Shown piece after piece: positions 12,872-21,482 of a DNA stretch of 64,000 nucleotides (the stretch's first letter is position 1; every line of letters begins with the position of its first letter). A model generated the notes under the pieces. The model was not told the DNA's origin, made no database searches, and saw only the letters and a list, made by a program, of their open reading frames with translations. A program made the position numbers and the translations under genes. The DNA comes from Agapanthus africanus (taxonomy: Eukaryota > Streptophyta > Magnoliopsida > Asparagales > Amaryllidaceae): contig CM057339.1 of assembly GCA_030015575.1 (NCBI GenBank), forward strand, positions 696,334,761-696,398,760. The letters are read 5' to 3'.

Positions 12872-15091
12872 TGTTAGTTGTATGTATGCCCTAGAGGCCA
12901 GTATTGTACAGATGTTGTATATTATATTGGATGCTTGGACATATATAGAGATGACTTTCTTGCTCGATATGATAGTATGCTATCTGGTTACTCTTTATCT
13001 TAACATGTATACTAGTCTCTTTAAACTGTCTTATGGTTACATGTTGGTAAAGCCCTTAGGATGTGTACTTGACTACCTGGACTATGATGCAGATCATACT
13101 AGTAGGGACATGGTAGTCCATAAGTACATCCTTCAAGGTCCCTAGTCGTGGGTGTATCGAGACGGGACATCGATATACCAGAGTAGACTAGCGTATACGC
13201 TTCTCGACCCATGAGATGGGCGATGGATGATCCCATATCCATTGGTGTTTGACATCAGAGATGGTATACGGGTGCTCAGTGGAGACTGGGTACACTGGAC
13301 GGACTCGCCGAGAACTCCCAGATGGTATTATACCTCACGTCAGATGGCAGTTCTCAGGTGACACTTGTGCAGGTTAGTCTGTAGACCCGATATCGTCATA
13401 GAGTCTTGTGTGATTCCCACTGTGCTTTGATCTCCACCTTACCACGTCCATGAGGGCGTGCAAAACGGTGGTCTTTGGGTACAGTCCCGAGTCACATGGA
13501 GGCAATGAGCGATAGGAGGGGTTTCGTCTCTCCCGGTATTGGGGGTTGATGTTGCGCTGTGCTCGATTGGCCGTAACAGGGAAGTCCCTGGCCAGGGCTG
13601 ATCAGAGATTTGCTGGTAAGTGTAACCAGTAGTTTCTCGACCCGTTATGAGCCTCACATCGGCATGACTTATCGGTTATTGGGGTCTGACGTTTACCACC
13701 CCTAGACTTGATATGCGACGTATCAAACGAACAGACCGGACTGTACGGTAAGTGTTACTGGTTGGATTCACGGGAGTGTGAGCGGGCTAGCTCGTCGATC
13801 TTCTGATCGCTCAATACCCGGATGGCCGTTACATTTAGCAGACCGCTTGCGGCTTGTGGGTGCTTGATATGATCATCATCTGCTACCGGCGTATTGACGA
13901 GTCTTTAGAGTCCTACACAGAGGTTTCCTGGCTCAAGCGAAACGAAATAGGAGCGCATATGAGATATGTGCGGGACCGAGAATAATGCGAGTATATGATA
14001 CCGCATTTTATTCTCGTGATAAATGTTTCGATTGGTTATATTCGATATGACCTAGTTATCGAATCATTGATTCGATAAATCGAAACATTGAATACTAGTC
14101 GGTTATGTGCGACATGACCGGATCATTGAATCAAATGTTGATTTAATGATTTAATGTATAATTATATATTTGATATATTACTTTGCATTAACTAGTATTG
14201 GTTCACTTTATATGGATTTTCTCACTCGATGTGCAAGAAGTATATATGATATACTTTTGTGCACTACTTTGTGTCATGTTTGATGATGCATGTTGTTTGG
14301 TGTTGTGTTAAGACTTAAACCATGGTTATGATAATAGTTAGGGTTTTTATTTATTTACTTATTTATTTATCTATTCTTTTTGGATAAATAAATATATGAT
14401 AACAAAATGGTTTCTTTCATGAAGCTTGATGAAGCTTCATGAAGCTTTGACTAAAGTGACTATTTTGTCATCATCCTTAACCCTAACCATTCTCATTTGA
14501 CCATGGTTTATTCTCTACACTTAACCTAGGTTAGAAGATGATAAGTATTTATTTTATTATTCTTTTTAATACAACACTTATCATATTCTATCTACTTCTT
14601 CTTCTTCATCTTCAAGAGAAAAACCTTGATGCCATCAATGGCAACTTGAGTTCTAAAGTGAGAAATCAAATTCTAAAGTGAACCCACCTCCTATTTCTTC
14701 ACCCTCTACCTCTTGCCAAGTTGTTTTGGGTGTTTTCTTCACAAGTTTCACCACTTGGTAAAGTTGGAGCTTGAACTTGTGCAACCTCGACGTAGATCCT
14801 CTTCGGCACGAAGCCGACGACCTATTCCGCTCGTTTCTCCGATGAAGCCGCCGCGAGAGTCCAAGATTCAAGATGGACAGCGAGAGGACGCCCACGTGGA
14901 TCTAAGGAAGTGGATATCCGGATCTACAAAGATTGTAGCATCTTAACTTTAGTTAAGTTGTTAACTAGATTTATATTTCGCCTAGAATTCTGGTTTAAGA
15001 TCCGTATTAGGGTTTCTCGGTACCCATAAAATTTTAATTTGGCATGTTCGATGCCTTGTGAGACCTCTATAGGGTGCCTAGGAACCTTTCA
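12872..15091 (+). repeat. 5' LTR of A1 (2220 bp)
   Basis: It begins TGTTAGTTGTATGTATGCCC and ends CTAGGAACCTTTCA, with TG..CA ends. The same length and a nearly identical sequence occur at 42538-44757. It holds the shared LTR block GACGAGTCTTTAGAGTCC (about 13896-13913) and a palindrome ATCATTGAATCA / TTGATTTAATGAT at about 14122-14150. Near the end is a small ATG frame at 14842-14931 that stops being followed by a GT only in this copy (CAAAG|AT instead of CAAAG|GT). Confidence 0.93.
14842..14931 (+). CDS. Possible 5' leader exon in the A1 LTR (30 codons)
   Basis: ATG then 29 codons (MKPPRESKIQDGQREDAHVD and on to GSTK). In A2 and in the CopA LTR at 42538 the next bases are GTTG, a possible splice donor; here they are ATTG. 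Joined to the acceptor-like site at 17947-17948 the frame would continue directly as VATNSC of Pol. I infer a spliced Pol mRNA with a short LTR-encoded start. No transcript evidence is available, and conservation rests on few copies. Confidence 0.25.
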
Positions 15092-15092
15092 C

Positions 15093-15104
15093 TGGTATCA
15101 GAGC
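15093..15104 (+). promoter_or_regulatory. Primer-binding site of A1, initiator Met tRNA
   Basis: TGGTATCAGAGC begins two bases after the LTR end. This is the standard complement to the 3' end of plant initiator methionine tRNA used by copia elements to start minus-strand synthesis. Confidence 0.93.
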
Positions 15105-15290
15105 CTAGCTAGAGCCTTAGGAGAAATCTAGACGACGTTTGAAACCCGATCGAACCGAAACCCAAACCCTAAAATGCTCTCTGTACTTTTTCTGAAATCG
15201 TGCATTTTTGTCAATTAAAAATATGCAGAAAATTAAGCAGGGTGTTATTTGAATTACTGTGAAATACGAGGGCCTAAGTCGACTTTTCCA

Positions 15291-15340
15291 CCGCGGAACC
15301 GCGGCACGTGCTATGCATGCTGCGGCGTTTCCGCGGCCGT
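15291..15340 (+). other. GC-rich stem-loop in the A1 leader
   Basis: CCGCGGAACCGCGGC is followed about 15 bases later by GCTGCGGCGTTTCCGCGG, giving an imperfect GC-rich stem about 200 bp after the primer site. Equivalent stem-loops lie at the same distance in A2, B, C and E. Confidence 0.7.
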
Positions 15341-15623
15341 ACTGTTCCCTTATATGATGATTTCTGCACAGTAACTCATATAATTAAATGCTATATTTTC
15401 TGGGATATTTTTGTTGTGACTCTACAGAAGAGTATTCTGGGGTACTATTGGGAATCAAAGTATCGATCGGATTATCAAATTTCGTCTTTGTGCATTTCCG
15501 GATAATTTTTAGAATATGTTAAAAAGTTCGACCGGATATAAATACCCAATTTTTCCCCTGTCGGGAAATTTCCAAGTGTTGGATTTTTCCGTAGTTTAAC
15601 GACGTTCTAAGTAGTGCAAGTAA

Positions 15624-15860
15624 CGCGATGGACCCTCTAGAAGACAACAAAGCTTAACTCGATTATGTGACCGTCTTGAACTGCCCTTTGAACCTTCGGG
15701 TTTGGGGCAGTACGGCGTGCCACATGTGAGGCGTTGGCTTGACCCTTCTACGGCTGGACCGTTGGTACTGAGGCACGAACTGAATGTTGTTAGACTTATT
15801 TCATGTGTTGAGCTGTATCGGGAAAACATGGGTATTCGACTGTTCGATCGGAAAGTTTAA
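15624..15860 (+). CDS. Unknown open frame shared by the A1 and A2 leaders (78 codons, no start ATG)
   Basis: The frame is open between two TAA stops and reads RDGPSRRQQSLTRLCDRLEL and on through VRRWLDPSTAGPLVLRHELN. The A2 counterpart (30986-30750, minus) is open over exactly the same 237 bases despite several substitutions. There is no ATG near the start, and no known domain is recognised. It could be an exon, a gag relic, or chance. Confidence 0.2.
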   Translation, partial: RDGPSRRQQSLTRLCDRLELPFEPSGLGQYGVPHVRRWLDPSTAGPLVLRHELNVVRLISCVELYRENMGIRLFDRKV

Positions 15861-16925
15861 CATTTTCTGTTTATCTGGAATGTGATACAATAATTGGAAT
15901 TCACAAACAGTTATGAGATAACTGAATGAATGTTATAAATCTAGCAGTTTAGTCCCACATGATATTGAAAAGAGTTTTCGATAATGAGACTAAAATGCGG
16001 GATTTATATCTGTTAGGCATGTGATGTCTAAGTATTTCATTTGATTAGGCATGCGATGTCTAAAGAAGTTGCGGATTCCAATTGTTGTAGTTTTACACTT
16101 TCTTTTCTGTGACTGTAAGTGTAATATGTGATATCGCCGGTTTCGTTGCTATATGTCAACGACAATTGGGATGCGCATATTTACTTACGTTGATGTTATG
16201 TATTGCTGGATATGTTATATTGGATCGTCGTGTTCGAATGGCCGGGGGTTTTTATGTGAGATGAGTGTTTTTCATTTTCATTCATGTAAAAACTTGTATG
16301 TAATATTCTTTTATTTGGGGCACTTCCAGGTAGCGGAAGTTGTCACCCTTTGTATATTATTTACTTTTCCGCATTAGGATAGACCCAAGGAGGGGAGCAC
16401 AAGCAACCGGGTTCTGGGGTCCAGTGGGAGACCAACTCGAGGAGTCGAGTCCGGGTCTCCTAACCCTAGAATTGGCAGGGTTGCTTGCCGCTCTCGTAGG
16501 GGTCTAGGAGTGTGGGATTGGCTATTCATCACAACCGTGGAATCCGTGTTTTATACTGGCTCGTATTGAAAACACGGACGTCCTAGTATATCCAATATTT
16601 CATATGTTTCTTCTGCTGCGATATCTGTGATGTGATCATGTGATGTTCTGTGATGGATATAGTATATAGTATATATATGATATATTATATAGACGTTACT
16701 TATGTTTTACACCCGCGCTAGCCCTGCCCTGCTCTGTCGTTAGTTACCTAACCTAACGGTGCACGAAGGGACATCGAGGCGAATGCGGATGGCATAAGTG
16801 TACGTCATATCTATCTGTGATGTTTAGGTATTTAAATGATGGGACTTCATTAATGTGATTAATGAAAGAAAAGAAACCTAAGATGTTGTAGAATCAAATT
16901 TTAAACAAAACAGGTAGCTACAGTT

Positions 16926-17165
16926 CTTGCTTTGCATAGCGGTATATATGATATACCCTGCACCTTATTCGATGAGGAAAGGACCGAGATCCCTTCACCG
17001 GGAGTGACTCCTTTAGCAGTAACTGGCAGATGCTACCCACTCGGTTTGGTTTTGATTGCTTTTAAGAGTTTTTGCTTTGCACAGCGATATATATGATATA
17101 TCCCGCACCTCATTCGACGAGGAAAGGACCGAGATCCCTTCACCGGGAGTGACTCCTTTAGCAAA
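16926..17165 (+). repeat. Twin leader hairpins of A1
   Basis: Two tandem copies each hold an AT palindrome (GATATATATGATATATC in copy 2), a short spacer and the stem AAAGGA .. TCCTTT (16978-17014; 17123-17159) around CCGAGA-TCCC-TTCACC-GGGA-GTGAC. B uses AAGGG/CCCTT and AAAGAG/CTCTTT in the same places, so the pairing is kept while the bases change. Confidence 0.7.
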
Positions 17166-17299
17166 ACTAGAAAAGCCTCAAGATCACTCCATTTCAAAAC
17201 TTCATTTTGATTCTACAACGATATCAAGTTCATTACGCTCATGGTTTTCAGAAAAACCTGCGTAGCCCTCCGTCATTTCAGATAAGTGCTACTTAGTAG

Positions 17300-17520
17300 T
17301 CATGCTGCGGTAGTTTGGCCTCCGTCAAGGCGTAGTGTATGGTAGCTAACTAGTGCTTATCTGCCAGCATATGATGCGATTGGATTAGGGTATTCGTACG
17401 GCGTAGTTTGGCCTCCGTCAAGGGTCGTACGGGTGGGTTTAATTCGATCAAGAAATGACGGGTTGAACTTGACTAGCACCCTGTGGGTAGTTTGGCCTCC
17501 GTCAAGGTCACAGGACGCTA
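17300..17520 (+). repeat. Hairpin triad of A1, loop CTCC
   Basis: Three hairpins at 17315-17328, 17408-17421 and 17492-17505 all read TTGGC-CTCC-GTCAA (one G-U pair). Each sits inside a different outer stem: CGTACG with CGTACG (17395-17400 and 17426-17431) for the second, and CCTGTG with CACAGG (17480-17485 and 17509-17514) for the third. The triad lies about 400 bp before pol. Confidence 0.75.
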
Positions 17521-17906
17521 GGGGCAAAAGCATTATCGGGAATTTCAAGTGTTGAAATTTGCAATGAGATTGCATACCTTCTATGAGATAGTTGGATCCC
17601 GATACCCACTGCGAGTAAGAGTTACTCCTGGGAGAGTTTTACACATTGCAATTAGCCGATCAAGTAGGTGTCTAGAAAGGTGTTAACGAGGTTACGCCTC
17701 TGGGAAAACGAGGTTTACATTAATTAGGTTCGTGCGAAAGCACGGGGGACCTCCCTCAAAGTACCGACACTGGCCTGGCTGAAAGATTGGCGAACTTGTA
17801 GTGTGTAATTAATCCCGGCTAGTCTTTCCTTTTAGGGTTTGGAGGAAGATTTGATAAAAAGCAGTGGGAGCCATCCTGATTAGATAAGATAATAACCAAT
17901 CTGATC

Positions 17907-20900
17907 TTGCACGAGCATACGCTAAAGTGTTTTCTTCTCTCTCTCCAGGTAGCGACCAATTCATGCCTTAATCAAGATAATAATATGGATGTATTGACCG
18001 AACCCGCATGTTATACTGTGCAGGGGAACGTTGAACCCGTTCTATCTTATAAGTGTTATAAGAATGAACAGGAAACAGGAGAATATCTGGATTCTCAATC
18101 CGCCCAAAAGAACATGCATGTTGATGCATCTTCTACAGGTGTGTTAGTTATTGAGAACTGTTTCTCAGTTCACCCTACGTCCTGGGTATTAGATACCGGA
18201 TCGGGATCCCACATATGTAAACAGTTACATGGGCTACGAAAAGGTAGAGAACTGGAAAAAGGTGATCATTCCGTTCAAGTTGGAAACGGTGCAAGTGTTG
18301 CAGCCAAAGCAGTTGGCGAATATCACCTAGTATTACCAAGTGGTAATACAATGATTCTGAATGAGTGCTATTATATACCGAACATGATGTGCAACATTAT
18401 ATCAGTTTCTTTATTAAGTAAAGAAGGATATAATTTTGTAGTAAAGGATAATGTTATGAATATATTCCTAGATCAAAAGTTGATTGCATCAGGCTCGCTA
18501 CATAATGGCATATTCATTCTCAATCAAAATACAGTCTTCAATATACAAAACACACACAAGAGGAAAAGCTCAGAAATGAACGAATCCTTCTTGTGGCACT
18601 GTAGACTTGGTCATATCAATGAGACACGACTAGCTAAGTTGCATAAGGATGGTTATTTGAATCCGTTCGAATTATCATCTTATGATACTTGCCATTCATG
18701 TCTCAAAGGAAAAATGACCAAAGCTCCGTTTAGTGGACACGGAGAAAGAGTTAATGAACTCTTAGGACTGGTACATAGTGATGTATGCGGTCCCATGTCT
18801 ACCCATGCCAGGAATGGTTCTTCATACTTCATTACATTCACTGACGATCTCTCTAGATTCGGATATGTGTTCCTGATGAAACACAAATCAGAAGTTTTTG
18901 AGAAATTTAGAGAATATAAACAAGAAGTAGAGAACCAAACGGGCAAAAGTATTAAGAACCTTCGATCTGATCGAGGAGGAGAATACTTAAGTAACGAATT
19001 CAGAGATTATCTAAAAGAGAATGGGATTCTCTCTCAGCTTACTCCTCCTTATACACCACAGCACAACGGTGTATCGGAGCGGAGAAATCGCACCCTATTA
19101 GATATGGTGCGCTCTATGATGAGTGCAGCTGAGTTACCTATTTCCTTCTGGGGATATGCACTGGAGACTGCTGCATACCTATTGAATAGAGTTCCAACCA
19201 AATCAGTGCCTACCACTCCATATGAGATATGGAATGGCAAGAGACCATGTCTTAATTTTATTCAGATATGGGGTTGTCCGGCCTATGTTAAAACACAAAA
19301 TCCGGACAAGCTCGAGGCAAGGTCTGTTCTATGTAGGTTTGTTGGATATCCCAAACATTCGCGAGGGTATATCTTTTACCGCTCCGAGGAACAAAAAGTG
19401 TTTGTTTCTCGACATGCCACTTTCTTAGAAAAGAGTTTTCTTATGAAACAGACAAGTAGCATTGAGGTAGAACTGGAAGAGGTTCCAGCAACACAAACTA
19501 TAACAGAAGACTTGGTAGAACCAGAGAATTCAGTAGAACTCAACGAACCCCAGCCTCTCCACCGATCTAGTAGGGTTTCTCGTCCACCAGAGAGATACTA
19601 CGGTTTTCTCATTGACTGTGGAAGCGAGGATTGCATCATGGAAGATGATGACCCAACTAGCTTCGAACAGGCCATCACGAGTGGGGACTCAGTGAAATGG
19701 CTGGATGCTATGCGGTCCGAGATGGAATCCATATACACCAACAAAGTATGGAATTTGGACGTTGCTCTTGAAGGGGTAAAACCCATTGGGAGCAAGTGGA
19801 TCTTCAAGAAGAAACTTGGTGTAGATGGGAAAGTGGAGACTTTCAAAGCTAGACTTGTAGCAAAGGGTTTTCGTCAAAGACCAGGTGTGGACTATGACGA
19901 AACCTTTTCTCCAGTGGCTATGCTTAAATCCATCTGGATCATGCTTGCCATCGCTGCATATCATGATTACGAAATCTGGCAAATGGATGTTAAGACCGCC
20001 TTTCTAAACGGTGATTTAGAAGAGTGTGTGTACATGACTCAGCCAGTGGGCTTCGTAGACAGTGGGAGCAGCGGGAAGGTGTGCAAGCTGCTTAAATCCA
20101 TTTATGGATTAAAGCAAGTATCGCGGAGTTGGAACATCTGCATTGACGTCGTTATCAAAGAGTTTGATTTCGTCAAAAACCCAGATGAACCTTGTATCTA
20201 CAAGAAGGTGGCAGAGAGTAAGGTTGTCTTCCTCGTATTGTACGTGGACGACATACTCTTGATAGGAAATGATATTCCTATGCTGCAATCGGTCAAGCTC
20301 TTCTTATCACAAAGATTCTCAATGAAAGATCTTGGTGATTCCTCCTGCATATTGGGAATTAGGATCTATAGAGATAGATCCAAACGGATTTTGGGATTGT
20401 CCCAATCCAGGTACATTGTAACCAAACTAAAGAGGTTTAGTATGGAAGAGTCCAAGCGTGGGAACTTGCCCACGATCTCTGGAGTCACTCTCTCCAAAGA
20501 GATGTCTCCCAAGACTGATTTGGAGAGAGCTCGCATGCAAGGGATACCCTATGCTTCGGCAGTAGGCTTTATCATGTATGCGATGCTATGTACCAGACCC
20601 GATGTAGCATACTCACTAAGTATAGTGAGCAGGTATCAAGCTGATCCTGGAGAGAGTCACTGGACAGCTGTGAAGAGCATTCTCAAGTACTTACGAAGGA
20701 CTAGAGATATGTTCTTGGTGTATGGTAATGGGGAGCTCCAAGTGGAGTCCTTTACCGATTCGAGCTTCCAGAGTGATAAGGACGACTCTAAGTCGCAGTC
20801 GGGCTTTGTCTTTACCCTTTACGGAGGGGCGGTTAGCTGGATGAGTTCCAAGCAGGAAACCGTGGCAGACTCGACGATGGAGGCTGAATACATCGCTGCC

Positions 20901-21227
20901 AACGATGCTGCCAAAGAGGCTGTCTGGATCAAGAAGTTCATTACTGAACTTGGAGTGGTTCTATCCATTGAGCATCCAATACCTTTGTATTGCGATAACA
21001 ATGGAGCGGTGGCTTTGGCCAAGGAACCCAGGTCCCATCAGCGATCCAGGCATATTCTGAGGCGGTATCACCTGATCCGGGAGATAGTTGATCGCCGGGA
21101 GATCGAGGTCAGGAGGGTTGACACGAAGAACCACACGGCGGATCTACTCACGAAGGCCATTCCCCAGATACAGTTTGAGAGACTCTTCGGGATGCTCGGT
21201 ATGCGATACTACAGCAGCTGGCCCTAG
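17907..21227 (+). CDS. A1 Pol polyprotein: protease, integrase, reverse transcriptase, RNase H
   Basis: The 1106-codon frame is intact. Protease DTG is at 96-98 (VLDTGSGSHIC). The integrase zinc region runs from H231 and H236 to C262 and C265, with catalytic residues D292, D355 and E391 (spacing D-35-E). RT spans about 610-860 with YVDD at 779-782. RNase H has D951, E992 and D1030. These are the Ty1/copia domains in the usual order, and all key residues are present. There is no gag and no zinc knuckle ahead of the protease, so the protein is shorter than a normal copia Gag-Pol. The frame is open from 17880 and has no ATG until Met27 (17985). Residues before V15 are translated from a polypyrimidine tract ending CAG at 17948, which looks like a splice acceptor, so the true start is either Met27 or a spliced upstream exon. 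It would make cDNA in virus-like particles and integrate it in the nucleus. Confidence 0.93.
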   Translation: MHEHTLKCFLLSLQVATNSCLNQDNNMDVLTEPACYTVQGNVEPVLSYKCYKNEQETGEYLDSQSAQKNMHVDASSTGVLVIENCFSVHPTSWVLDTGSGSHICKQLHGLRKGRELEKGDHSVQVGNGASVAAKAVGEYHLVLPSGNTMILNECYYIPNMMCNIISVSLLSKEGYNFVVKDNVMNIFLDQKLIASGSLHNGIFILNQNTVFNIQNTHKRKSSEMNESFLWHCRLGHINETRLAKLHKDGYLNPFELSSYDTCHSCLKGKMTKAPFSGHGERVNELLGLVHSDVCGPMSTHARNGSSYFITFTDDLSRFGYVFLMKHKSEVFEKFREYKQEVENQTGKSIKNLRSDRGGEYLSNEFRDYLKENGILSQLTPPYTPQHNGVSERRNRTLLDMVRSMMSAAELPISFWGYALETAAYLLNRVPTKSVPTTPYEIWNGKRPCLNFIQIWGCPAYVKTQNPDKLEARSVLCRFVGYPKHSRGYIFYRSEEQKVFVSRHATFLEKSFLMKQTSSIEVELEEVPATQTITEDLVEPENSVELNEPQPLHRSSRVSRPPERYYGFLIDCGSEDCIMEDDDPTSFEQAITSGDSVKWLDAMRSEMESIYTNKVWNLDVALEGVKPIGSKWIFKKKLGVDGKVETFKARLVAKGFRQRPGVDYDETFSPVAMLKSIWIMLAIAAYHDYEIWQMDVKTAFLNGDLEECVYMTQPVGFVDSGSSGKVCKLLKSIYGLKQVSRSWNICIDVVIKEFDFVKNPDEPCIYKKVAESKVVFLVLYVDDILLIGNDIPMLQSVKLFLSQRFSMKDLGDSSCILGIRIYRDRSKRILGLSQSRYIVTKLKRFSMEESKRGNLPTISGVTLSKEMSPKTDLERARMQGIPYASAVGFIMYAMLCTRPDVAYSLSIVSRYQADPGESHWTAVKSILKYLRRTRDMFLVYGNGELQVESFTDSSFQSDKDDSKSQSGFVFTLYGGAVSWMSSKQETVADSTMEAEYIAANDAAKEAVWIKKFITELGVVLSIEHPIPLYCDNNGAVALAKEPRSHQRSRHILRRYHLIREIVDRREIEVRRVDTKNHTADLLTKAIPQIQFERLFGMLGMRYYSSWP
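17933..17948 (+). other. Splice-acceptor-like site before A1 pol
   Basis: TCTTCTCTCTCTCCAG precedes GTAGCGACC, with a possible branch sequence CGCTAAAG about 20 bases upstream. The same pyrimidine tract plus AG stands before the pol region of A2 and, in changed form, of B (CTCTCACTTTGGCAG) and C (CTCTCTCTCTAG, minus). Confidence 0.4.
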
Positions 21228-21241
21228 TGCAAGTGGGAGAT
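21228..21241 (+). promoter_or_regulatory. Polypurine tract of A1
   Basis: TGCAAGTGGGAGAT directly abuts the 3' LTR start TGTTAG at 21242 and follows the Pol stop by a few bases. It primes plus-strand synthesis. The core AAGTGGGAGAT is kept in A2, B, C and E. Confidence 0.85.
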
Positions 21242-21482
21242 TGTTAGTTGTATGTATGCCCTAGAGGCCAGTATTGTACAGATGTTGTATATTATATTGG
21301 ATGCTTGGACATATATAGAGATGACTTTCTTGCTCGATATGATAGTATGCTATCTGGTTACTCTTTATCTTAACATGTATACTAGTCTCTTTAAACTGTC
21401 TTATGGTTACATGTTGGTAAAGCCCTTAGGATGTGTACTTGACTACCTGGACTATGATGCAGATTATACTAGTAGGGACATG
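21242..21482 (+). repeat. First 241 bp of the A1 3' LTR, cut by element B
   Basis: It matches the start of the A1 5' LTR up to ..AGTAGGGACATG and then switches to TGTTGGAGATAG of element B. The B target duplication would be ACATG (21478-21482). The expected continuation, GTAGTCCATAAG directly after B, is not found there. Confidence 0.9.

Larger units (their letters stand above)
15105..17879 (+). other. A1 leader, about 2.8 kb, structured, no gag recognised
   Basis: The stretch between primer site and pol, where gag should lie, holds no frame with a zinc knuckle or other gag signature. It contains a GC-rich stem-loop (15291-15340), an open 78-codon stretch without a starting ATG (15624-15860; includes RLCDRLELPFEPSGLGQYGV), two hairpin repeats (16978-17014 and 17123-17159) and three hairpins (17300-17520). 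A2 has the same order in reverse. A polypyrimidine tract, CTTCTCTCTCTCCAG, ends it at 17948, just inside the pol frame. Confidence 0.7.
12872..21482 (+). mobile_element. Element A1 (CopA), copia element with intact pol
   Basis: It runs from a complete 5' LTR through primer site, long leader, intact pol frame and polypurine tract into the first 241 bp of the 3' LTR, which is cut at 21482/21483 by element B. It inserted into E pol at CGTTG (12867-12871). The matching CGTTG lies at 44758-44762, after a complete CopA LTR that does not connect to this copy in the simple way (see the junction at 42227/42228). Confidence 0.9.

Noticed and set aside
14713-14946. 77-80 codon frame near the end of all CopA LTRs
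   Set aside because: It has no ATG at its open end; only the last 30 codons start with ATG and are listed as a possible leader exon.
15093-15104. tRNA-like sequences at 15093, 31494, 34277, 42205, 49061, 59265 and 62596
   Set aside because: Only the 12-18 bases complementary to tRNA 3' ends are present; these are primer-binding sites, not tRNA genes.
21242-21482. Reading this LTR piece plus 42538-44757 as one simple 3' LTR of A1
   Set aside because: The right-hand LTR is complete by itself and is preceded by a second copy of E sequence, so the first 241 bp would be counted twice.
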